Below, piece after piece: positions 1-6,341 of a stretch of 9,481 nucleotides of DNA (positions are counted from its first letter, which is position 1; the number at the start of each line of letters is the position of its first letter). The position numbers were made by a program, and so were the translations under genes. This stretch comes from Pyrodictiaceae archaeon (GTDB lineage: Archaea > Thermoproteota > Thermoprotei_A > Sulfolobales > Pyrodictiaceae): NCBI GenBank assembly GCA_027043685.1, contig JALUFI010000225.1:1-9481 (forward strand), in the 5' to 3' direction. A model generated the notes under the pieces. It searched no databases. It was not told the DNA's origin and saw nothing but the letters and a program-made list of their open reading frames with translations.

Positions 1-4
1 TCGC

Positions 5-12
5 GGAGGTGA
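5..12 (+). promoter_or_regulatory. Ribosome binding site of the surface-protein gene
   Basis: GGAGGTGA matches the archaeal anti-Shine-Dalgarno core and ends 9 nt before the ATG at 22. It fixes that ATG as the start, in preference to the internal ATG at codon 9. The promoter lies outside the window. Confidence 0.75.
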
Positions 13-21
13 GGATAATCT

Positions 22-2961
22 ATGGTGGGGGTGTGCTCCTTGCCTATGCTTCCCCGGTCTAGCCGCTGCCGGGCCGTGGGCACAGTCGTGGGCGCAGTCA
101 TAATAGCGGTAATGGTGCTCCTCGCGCTAGGCTACATGGTGTACATGTTCCACACGCTCACCCAGGCCCAGGAGGAGATGACTAGCCTTCTCCAGCGCCG
201 CGCAGCGGCAGCCGCGGCCGCCCAGGCGGTCACCGGGTACTGGAGGCTAGACTACCCCGCCCCAGGCGACCTCTACATCCACGTAACCAGCCACTACAGC
301 CAAGCCATCCAGGTGACCGGGCTAGTCGTGGTATGGAGCGACGGCACCACAACCGTCCTCGACAGGTTCACGGGTAGCCTAAGCGCGGTCAACGTCTACG
401 CGGAGGTCGAGACCACGAGCGGCACACAGGCATACGACGAGTTCCCCATACCGCTGCCTCCGGGCGCAAACCTAACCATAACCATGAAGGGGTACGCAGC
501 CAACCGCAAACCCCTCACAGTCTCCATCGCCCTCAGCCAGCCAGCCGCAACAACCGCGGAGTCCGTACAGCTCCAGGCCTACCAGCCACCACCAACCACA
601 GCCACTGCCAACGTCTCGACAATAACTAGCCTGCTGGGCTACACCAGGGCAAACATCTACGACTACGCAAAGACATGGCTAGGCACCGTGACCGCACAGT
701 ACCCCGTCTACAGCCCAGCCACGGTCACAGACTACACAGTTGACACAGGAACCCTGGTCTCCGGCACCACAACAAGCCTCCAGGCAAAGGACGGCGACAC
801 CCTCCAAGTAGACGCAGCACCAACCATAGTCGTAACCGGGTTCACAGTGACAAGCGACAACCTGATCTATGCCACGGACTTCAGCAGCCAGACAGAGTTC
901 ACCGACAACTGGGAAACGAATCCCACTCCCTCCTGGAAGTGGGTCTCGGACATAGGCGTCAACTCGACAGCAGCGATAAACCAGACAAACACGACGATAA
1001 CGTCAACGAACGTGCCCGGTTACGAGGACTACATAGCGCGATACTTCTTCTACTACTATATTTACGTACGTGCCGAGTACATGGCTTACCCCAGCAGCGT
1101 CTCAGCATCCGGGCTAACAGACTACTACATCCTAGCTGCGACACACATTGACGATAACTCCTACTACAACGACCTGGTATTGTTCAACTCGTCGGGCTAC
1201 ATACTTGCGGCAGGCATCGAGGCACAGAACAAGTGGCCCACGGATCCGGCGGCCCCCGCCCTGGTAGTGAAATATTATGATCCAAACAACCAGGCATGGA
1301 CGGTGCTTAGCAGCATTTCCGCGTCAATAAATACAAATGAATGGTACACGTTGCTCCTCCATGTAACTGCAAACGCAACGGCAGGGACAAGCGTACAGCT
1401 GGATGTCTATGATACGAGCAATAACCTTGTGGGCGAGCTCGTAGCCAACCAGCAGGGCTTCACACCAGCAAACCTGGGCGTAGCCACGACGGTCTACAAC
1501 CTCTACCTCTACAACCCATTTAGCAGCTCAGTCCGGCTACTTGACCAGGCAGGCACAGGATACATGGATAACTTTATAGTGTCGAGGGCCAACCCACGCT
1601 TCATAAACATAACCGTCACGCTTGACGGGTCACCTGTCTCCGGGTGGACGGTGAAGCTATACAACGGCACCGGCTACCTTGTGGCTGAGGCGCAGACCGA
1701 TACGAACGGTGTGGCTGTGCTCGACGTCACGTGGCAGCCGATAGTTAAGGGAGCCTATATAGAGGTATACGATTCTTCGGGCAACCTTGTGGCAACCGTT
1801 GACGTCTCCGCTTATCTTTCTGGCGGGACGCTCTACGGCGGCAACGCGTACACGGTGAGCCTTGGGACTCGGTACAGCGTCCAGGTATCCGACACTGTCT
1901 CAGTCAACATGACCGGCACCTCTCTCGTGAGGCTCGCCGCTGACTTCTCGACGAGCGTGAGCTATGACTACATCGTTTACGCGTATAACTGGAACACGAG
2001 CCGCTATGAAGCCATCGCGTCTGGCTCTGGGCTGGGAGAGACGGTTGTAAACATGACCTATCTACTGCCCAGCGATTACGTCGCCTCCAACGGTACTGTT
2101 AAACTGAGGCTGCTCGTCTACGCAGCACAGACTGGCACACCGTTCACGCTTAGCATTGACGTGCTCAACGCGTACCAGGGCGTATTAGTGACCCAGACGT
2201 TCCGGGGGCTCCTGGTCGCGGAGGGAGGCGGCAGGGGCATCGAGGTCCTGGAGGTCAACGATACCGGCGGCCTCACCTACCTCTACACCATGCCTGCGTA
2301 CACCACGTTCAACGGCTCAGCAACAATAACCTATGACCCTATCGACGAGAAGCTCGTGCTTGTCAACGGGAGCGGCGTCTACTGGGCGACGGTGGGTCCG
2401 GCGCCTCAGTGGAGCCTTGTGACGAGCGAGTGCACTGGACTCAGCGGCGTGGAGGCAGAGGTCGTCAACTATACCTCGACCGAGGCCTACCTCGTCGTGC
2501 TGAGGGGCGGCGGCACGAGCAGCTACTGCGTCGTAGACCTCGGGGCCGGCACTGTTGTTGCAAGCGGGTATCTCAGCGGCTACGTGGTTGACCCCGCCAA
2601 GGTGTATCCGGCGTCCTCGAGCAGCGGCGGCTCGACGGCGTACTTCCTCGTCTACAAGCAGTCGACGGGCCAGGCAGTGGTGCTTCAGTTCAACTACACC
2701 TCGTCGGGCGTGAGCTACTCGGAGTACGCGGTCTCCCCCGGCGGCTACGTGGTGGGATTGGCTGGCCAGGGCCCGCTATGGCTGCTGCTGGAGCGGGGCG
2801 GCCTCTACTATGTATCAAGCACCGGCGCTACCCGTGTCAACGGCCTGCTGGACTTCGTGCCGTGGGGGCCGGGTGACAGGTTGGAGGTGTATAATGCGAC
2901 TGCGTTGCTCTTCGTGCGGGGCGATGGCACGAACGAGGTCTGGTTGCTGAGAACGGGCTAG
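22..2961 (+). CDS. Large secreted surface protein with type IV pilin-like signal peptide
   Basis: This gene encodes a 979-residue exported protein of unknown specific function, probably anchored at the cell surface. The N-terminus is a short basic leader (R12, R15, R17), then CRA|VGTVVGAV and a hydrophobic helix to about residue 43. That is the layout of an archaeal class III (PibD/FlaK-processed) signal peptide, with likely cleavage after A18. A polar stretch with a run of seven alanines (61-67) follows. Residues about 280-522 look like a jelly-roll (LamG/concanavalin-like) domain opening at IYATDFSS and closing at YMDNFIVS. Residues about 526-596 look like an Ig-like/carboxypeptidase-regulatory-like fold (LDGSPVSGWTVKLYNGTG, then TDTNGVAVLDV). 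Residues about 725-979 are Gly- and beta-rich, possibly propeller-like. I count 19 N-x-S/T sequons. The exported part has only two cysteines (C804, C836), which may pair. No C-terminal membrane anchor is visible, so the N-terminal helix would hold it. The domain calls are by eye. It could be a pilus-associated adhesin or a polysaccharide-binding protein. Confidence 0.8.
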   Translation: MVGVCSLPMLPRSSRCRAVGTVVGAVIIAVMVLLALGYMVYMFHTLTQAQEEMTSLLQRRAAAAAAAQAVTGYWRLDYPAPGDLYIHVTSHYSQAIQVTGLVVVWSDGTTTVLDRFTGSLSAVNVYAEVETTSGTQAYDEFPIPLPPGANLTITMKGYAANRKPLTVSIALSQPAATTAESVQLQAYQPPPTTATANVSTITSLLGYTRANIYDYAKTWLGTVTAQYPVYSPATVTDYTVDTGTLVSGTTTSLQAKDGDTLQVDAAPTIVVTGFTVTSDNLIYATDFSSQTEFTDNWETNPTPSWKWVSDIGVNSTAAINQTNTTITSTNVPGYEDYIARYFFYYYIYVRAEYMAYPSSVSASGLTDYYILAATHIDDNSYYNDLVLFNSSGYILAAGIEAQNKWPTDPAAPALVVKYYDPNNQAWTVLSSISASINTNEWYTLLLHVTANATAGTSVQLDVYDTSNNLVGELVANQQGFTPANLGVATTVYNLYLYNPFSSSVRLLDQAGTGYMDNFIVSRANPRFINITVTLDGSPVSGWTVKLYNGTGYLVAEAQTDTNGVAVLDVTWQPIVKGAYIEVYDSSGNLVATVDVSAYLSGGTLYGGNAYTVSLGTRYSVQVSDTVSVNMTGTSLVRLAADFSTSVSYDYIVYAYNWNTSRYEAIASGSGLGETVVNMTYLLPSDYVASNGTVKLRLLVYAAQTGTPFTLSIDVLNAYQGVLVTQTFRGLLVAEGGGRGIEVLEVNDTGGLTYLYTMPAYTTFNGSATITYDPIDEKLVLVNGSGVYWATVGPAPQWSLVTSECTGLSGVEAEVVNYTSTEAYLVVLRGGGTSSYCVVDLGAGTVVASGYLSGYVVDPAKVYPASSSSGGSTAYFLVYKQSTGQAVVLQFNYTSSGVSYSEYAVSPGGYVVGLAGQGPLWLLLERGGLYYVSSTGATRVNGLLDFVPWGPGDRLEVYNATALLFVRGDGTNEVWLLRTG

Positions 2962-3016
2962 GGCACGAGAGGCCTTAGTCGCGGCGCGGAGGACGCAGGG
3001 GCCCTGGCTTTGTTTT

Positions 3017-3040
3017 AAAAACCGTTGTTAGGCGGTTTTT
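3017..3040. terminator. Hairpin terminator between convergent genes
   Basis: AAAAACCG (3017-3024) is complementary to CGGTTTTT (3033-3040), giving an 8-bp stem with an 8-nt loop. It ends in a T-run on the plus strand (3036-3040) and on the minus strand (3021-3017). It could therefore end transcription from both sides. The stop codon of the CBS-protein gene (3030-3028) lies in the loop, so that gene's last codons form one arm. The function is inferred from position and shape. Confidence 0.55.
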
Positions 3041-4935
3041 GCCTCGGCTTTCTTCTCTTCCTTCTTCTCTTCCTCCTTGCGCTCTATTGTTACTGGTAGG
3101 CCGCGCTCTATGCGTAGCCTCGCTGTGCGCGCCAGCTCCCTTATGACGTCGGTCTTGGTTATTACGCCGGCTACGCGGCCCTCCTCGTCAACCACCGGGA
3201 CTCCGTCGACGTTGTGCTGCTTCATCAGCTCTATTGCCTTGACTACGTCGTCGCTTGTCTTCACGTATACGTCCTGGAGGGGCACCATTGCGTCCATGAC
3301 GAGGAGCGGGGTTATCTTGACGTAGCGGCCCTTCCTTGCCGCGCCGCGTACGAGCTTCCTCACCCAGATTAGGCGGCGGCTCTTGATGCCGGTCACCGCG
3401 TCCTCGTAGGCTACGAAGGGTAGGCGGTTGGCGGACACTACGCCCACTATCCTGGAGCCGTCGTAGACTGTTAGGGCGTCTAGGTAGAAGGTCTGCATCT
3501 TCTTGACTGCGTGGTAGAGGCTGTGGTGCGGGTGGACTATGCCTATCCTGCCGGGCGTCATCACGTTCTCTACCTTGGCGCGGCCGGGTAGGTAGCGGGC
3601 GTATGCGTCCACTATGTCGTCCTTGGTTACGAAGCCTACTGGGTTGCCGTTCTCGTCTACTACTATCGCTACCTCTGCCTTCGCCTCGGCTAGCTTGAGC
3701 GCCACCTCCTCTATGCTCGCGTTCGCGGGCACGCGCGGTATGTCGGTGTCCATCACGTAGTCTATGAAGTAGCGGTCGTGCACCCTCCTCTTCCAGATGG
3801 GTCCCTTGAGGCCTATTGCGCGGAGCATGCCCCACTTGGTTACGACGCCTACTATCTCGCCCTTCTCGTCGACTACTAGCAGGTAGTTGGTGCGGTAGCG
3901 TATCATCATCCTCCTGGCGTGCTCCACCGTGTCGTTGATGGTTACCGCGGGCAGCTCCGGCCTAGCTATGTCTGCCGCCGTGACGCCCACCAGTGCCTCG
4001 GCCTGCGGCTTGGCGACGAGTACCTGCTGGAGCACCTGCTCGGTGGTGGCGTAGGTGACGCGCTCCTCGGGCCTCACCTCTATCGGCAGCACGGCCTTCT
4101 TGGCTGGCTTGGCGCGGCCGGGCTTCGCGCCCTCCAGGTAGGCGCGGGCGACGTCGTATATCGTGAGCACGCCTACTAGGCGGCCGGTGTCCTCGTCTAT
4201 GACTGGGAGTATTGGGTAGTCGTTCTCCACCATTATCTTGGCAGCGTACTCTATCGGGGTCTCCGGGGTCGCCACGGGCGCGCCGCGCAGCATTATCCTC
4301 TTGACCTTCGCTACCGTCTTGAGGCCGCGCTCGCTCTCGCGGTGGAAGAACCACCTGCCGGTCTCCACGAACTGCTTGAGGGTTATTATGCCCACGGGTA
4401 TTGGTTCGTCCTTGCTCCTCACCACTACCTTGCCCAGCTTGCCGTGGTAGACCAGGTCGCTCCAGACCCTGTTCACCCTCTCATCCGGCGTCGTTATGTA
4501 CTCCTCGAGGTTCTCGGTGGTCATTACCTCTGCGACCGTCTCTGCCTTCGGCGTGTAGCCGGCGGCGCGGAGCGCATCAACTATGTCGGCTATGCTGACC
4601 ACGCCGGTGACCACGGGGTTGTCCTTGCTCTCGAGGACGGGGACTGCGTATACCTTCTCCTCCTCCATCCTCTTCACTACTTCCTCTACGTCGTCGTCCC
4701 TGTAGGCGACGGGCCAGTCGAGCGCCAGGTCCTTTGCGCGTAGGTTGGAGTAGTGGCTGGTTACCTGGATTACCTCCCTCCAGGTGAGGTATCCCTGGAA
4801 CTTCATGTTCTTCTCGTTGTCGACCACGACGGCTATCGGCTCCTCGTTTTTCCGCAGCTCTGCGCGGACAACAGTCACCGGCGTCTCCGGCGTCACCACA
4901 ACCTTGGGCTGCCTAGCTACCTCCCATACCCTCAC
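3028..4935 (-). CDS. Stand-alone octa-CBS domain protein (four Bateman modules)
   Basis: This is a 635-residue soluble protein built almost entirely of CBS motifs, which usually bind adenine nucleotides or Mg2+ and regulate a partner. I see eight motifs at about 1-59, 65-124, 134-192, 210-268, 320-375, 390-447, 454-512 and 544-602. Most end in the typical pattern G-x-(V/I)-T-x-x-D-(V/I), such as GVLTIYDVARA at 255-265 and GVITKTDVIRE at 590-600. No catalytic, membrane or recognised DNA-binding domain is present. The tail (about 617-635) is a Lys/Glu-rich run. Linkers after motifs 3, 5 and 7 are basic and contain Trp. The start is GTG at 4935, chosen because GGAGG at 4950-4946 stands 10 nt upstream. 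The gene lies 89 nt downstream of the MgtE-like transporter on the same strand, with its own TATA-like box in the gap. It may be a trans-acting sensor for that transporter; the eight-motif count is firmer than the role. Confidence 0.9.
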   Translation of the reverse strand: MRVWEVARQPKVVVTPETPVTVVRAELRKNEEPIAVVVDNEKNMKFQGYLTWREVIQVTSHYSNLRAKDLALDWPVAYRDDDVEEVVKRMEEEKVYAVPVLESKDNPVVTGVVSIADIVDALRAAGYTPKAETVAEVMTTENLEEYITTPDERVNRVWSDLVYHGKLGKVVVRSKDEPIPVGIITLKQFVETGRWFFHRESERGLKTVAKVKRIMLRGAPVATPETPIEYAAKIMVENDYPILPVIDEDTGRLVGVLTIYDVARAYLEGAKPGRAKPAKKAVLPIEVRPEERVTYATTEQVLQQVLVAKPQAEALVGVTAADIARPELPAVTINDTVEHARRMMIRYRTNYLLVVDEKGEIVGVVTKWGMLRAIGLKGPIWKRRVHDRYFIDYVMDTDIPRVPANASIEEVALKLAEAKAEVAIVVDENGNPVGFVTKDDIVDAYARYLPGRAKVENVMTPGRIGIVHPHHSLYHAVKKMQTFYLDALTVYDGSRIVGVVSANRLPFVAYEDAVTGIKSRRLIWVRKLVRGAARKGRYVKITPLLVMDAMVPLQDVYVKTSDDVVKAIELMKQHNVDGVPVVDEEGRVAGVITKTDVIRELARTARLRIERGLPVTIERKEEEKKEEKKAEAKTA

Positions 4936-4942
4936 AGCTAGC

Positions 4943-4950
4943 CACCCTCC
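4943..4950 (-). promoter_or_regulatory. Ribosome binding site of the octa-CBS gene
   Basis: Read on the minus strand this is GGAGGGTG, with its GGAGG core 10 nt before the GTG at 4935. It supports the GTG start over downstream alternatives. Confidence 0.65.
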
Positions 4951-4980
4951 CAGATTCCTTAGACGCGTCGCGAGCCCGCG

Positions 4981-4990
4981 GCTATAAGAA
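4981..4990 (-). promoter_or_regulatory. Candidate TATA-box promoter of the octa-CBS gene
   Basis: On the minus strand the sequence reads TTCTTATAGC, an archaeal TATA-like box in otherwise GC-rich DNA. A start of transcription about 25 nt downstream, near 4960, would give a leader of about 25 nt that contains the ribosome site. The CBS gene could thus be expressed apart from, as well as together with, the upstream transporter gene. No clear purine-rich BRE precedes it. Confidence 0.45.
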
Positions 4991-5024
4991 GGGATTCGCC
5001 GCGGAGCCCGGCACCCCGGCCAAG

Positions 5025-6206
5025 CTATGTTATTGCCGCGACGTACGCCACCAGGGTCATCACGCCGAGTATGTCGGCGATGCTGGTGAGGAGGGGTGCC
5101 AGCACATTGTCTGGGTCAACGCCAAGCCTGAAGGAGGCTATTGCTAGGCAGTAGCTGAGGAGGCTAACAATGAGGCTCAGCGTGAGCCCCGCGGCGAGGA
5201 CCGCTGCGAATGCCTTGGCGGCCCAGCCGGCGGGTGCCCCGCTCACGAGGGCTGTGGCTGCTCCGAGGAGCCCGAGGGAGGTGAAGACCGGGAGGGCTAG
5301 GAGGAGCGAGATGAGGAGCTGCGAGGCAACCCAGCGGTCGGGGCGGCAGGCTGCGCGGAGGCTGCCGAGGTGGAGACGGGTGGTGAGCTTCGAGGACAGC
5401 CTGACCGCGACGGCTCCCCCGTCCTCGAGGAACGCGGGGACCACGACTAGTATGCCTGGCCAGTTGAGGAGCCTCGTCATGTTGTCGACTAGGAAGGCGC
5501 CTGCGAGGCCGCTGAGCAGCGTGGCGAGGAGGATGATGGATAGGTTCTCGCGGAGTATCCTGGCGGCCCTGGCGCCGGCGCCGCGGCCCAGGAGCCTGGC
5601 GAGGAGCGCCGCCGCTGCCGCGAGGAGGGCCGCCACTAGCCCCGTCTTTGCGGGGGCCGGGAGCCTGGCTGCAACCATGTAGCCGGCTACTATCGAGGGT
5701 ATCGTTACTATGTCGCCGAAGAGCGTGGCTATCGGTGCAACGAGGTTGTCTGGGTCGAGGCCTCTGCGGAACGAGTAGGAGGCCAGCCACGTCGTCGCGG
5801 GGATCATGAAGGCAGCGGATACCAGGGCCGAGAAGAGCGAGATGAACACCGTGTCCAGGAGGCTTATAGAGGCGTGTCCGAGGACACTGCCGAGCACCGT
5901 GACGAGCACGCCTATCCAGGTATTGACGAGGACTATGAGTACCAGTAGTGCTTCAAGCTCCTCCCTTATGTGGCGCCGGTAGAGGCCGAGGTGGAGGAGC
6001 GTCCCGAGCCTGGAGCCGTAGCTGGAGTAGACGTCGCCGCGGGCGTCGCTGGCTGCGGGGAGTAGTGCGAGGATTATCGGCGCCCTCTCTATCACGGGCT
6101 TGAAGAGGTGGAGGAAGGCGCCGGAGATGTAGTCCCCCAGGTTGCAGAGCATGAGCGAGGCGAGGCCCTCGCGTAGGTCCCTCCATATCTCGCCGCGGCG
6201 CTGCAT
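5025..6206 (-). CDS. MgtE/SLC41-like divalent cation transporter with two internal repeats
   Basis: This is a 393-residue integral membrane protein with roughly ten hydrophobic segments. It resembles the archaeal permease family related to MgtE and SLC41 Mg2+ transporters. Two repeats are visible. The first carries PAASDARGDVYSS (50-62), then LHLG, and later GLDPDN (149-154) with a conserved D165. The second carries PAFLEDGGAVAVR (257-269), then LHLG, and GVDPDN (362-367) with D378. Bacterial MgtE has one such membrane domain per chain plus N-terminal and CBS sensor domains. Here two membrane domains are fused and the sensor is absent. The start is ATG at 6206, with GGTGA at 6215-6211 just upstream. 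Its neighbours, an octa-CBS gene downstream and a PhoU/TrkA-C gene divergently upstream, suggest a regulated cation-transport locus. The family call is firm; the substrate (Mg2+ or another divalent cation) and direction of transport are inferred. Confidence 0.87.
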   Translation of the reverse strand: MQRRGEIWRDLREGLASLMLCNLGDYISGAFLHLFKPVIERAPIILALLPAASDARGDVYSSYGSRLGTLLHLGLYRRHIREELEALLVLIVLVNTWIGVLVTVLGSVLGHASISLLDTVFISLFSALVSAAFMIPATTWLASYSFRRGLDPDNLVAPIATLFGDIVTIPSIVAGYMVAARLPAPAKTGLVAALLAAAAALLARLLGRGAGARAARILRENLSIILLATLLSGLAGAFLVDNMTRLLNWPGILVVVPAFLEDGGAVAVRLSSKLTTRLHLGSLRAACRPDRWVASQLLISLLLALPVFTSLGLLGAATALVSGAPAGWAAKAFAAVLAAGLTLSLIVSLLSYCLAIASFRLGVDPDNVLAPLLTSIADILGVMTLVAYVAAIT

Positions 6207-6210
6207 GCGC

Positions 6211-6215
6211 TCACC
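6211..6215 (-). promoter_or_regulatory. Ribosome binding site of the transporter gene
   Basis: On the minus strand this reads GGTGA and stands 4 nt before the ATG at 6206. It fits the 3' part of the archaeal Shine-Dalgarno sequence. A purine-rich stretch further upstream (about 6224-6234) is too distant to set this start. Confidence 0.45.
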
Positions 6216-6232
6216 GCCGCTGCTCCCCCTCC

Positions 6233-6261
6233 CCGCGGCTGCTGGGGCCGCTGCAGCGCGG
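6233..6261. repeat. Imperfect inverted repeat in the divergent intergenic region
   Basis: CCGCGGCTGC (6233-6242) can pair with GCAGCGCGG (6253-6261) with one bulged base, leaving a loop of about 10 nt. The palindrome GCTGCAGC (6250-6257) overlaps the right arm. If the transporter is transcribed from the TATA-like box at 6276-6285, the hairpin falls at the start of its leader. It could be an operator or an RNA structure, or chance in GC-rich DNA. Confidence 0.3.
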
Positions 6262-6275
6262 CTCCCAGGGCGTTC

Positions 6276-6285
6276 CCTTTATAGT
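6276..6285. promoter_or_regulatory. Candidate shared TATA box of the divergent genes
   Basis: CCTTTATAGT on the plus strand reads ACTATAAAGG on the minus strand. It is the only AT-rich hexamer of this type in the 135-nt gap. Read rightward it predicts a start near 6306 and a leader of about 36 nt for the PhoU/TrkA-C gene. Read leftward it predicts a start near 6256 and a leader of about 50 nt for the transporter. Which direction is used, or both, cannot be told from sequence. Confidence 0.45.
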
Positions 6286-6341
6286 GCTCCGGGGGCCTTG
6301 TCTGCCGTAATCCAGTCCCTGGGAGGGGAAGGTAGGAGGGC

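Noticed and set aside
3188..3835. 215-codon open frame on the minus strand inside the octa-CBS gene
   Set aside because: It is an out-of-frame shadow of the CBS gene. The protein is Arg/Pro/Gly/His-rich low-complexity sequence typical of a wrong frame in GC-rich DNA.
5164..5790. Long open frames on both strands inside the transporter gene (5164-5790 minus, 5170-5682 plus)
   Set aside because: Both are Arg/Pro/Ser/Ala-rich with no domain pattern and lie wholly within a well-supported membrane protein gene.
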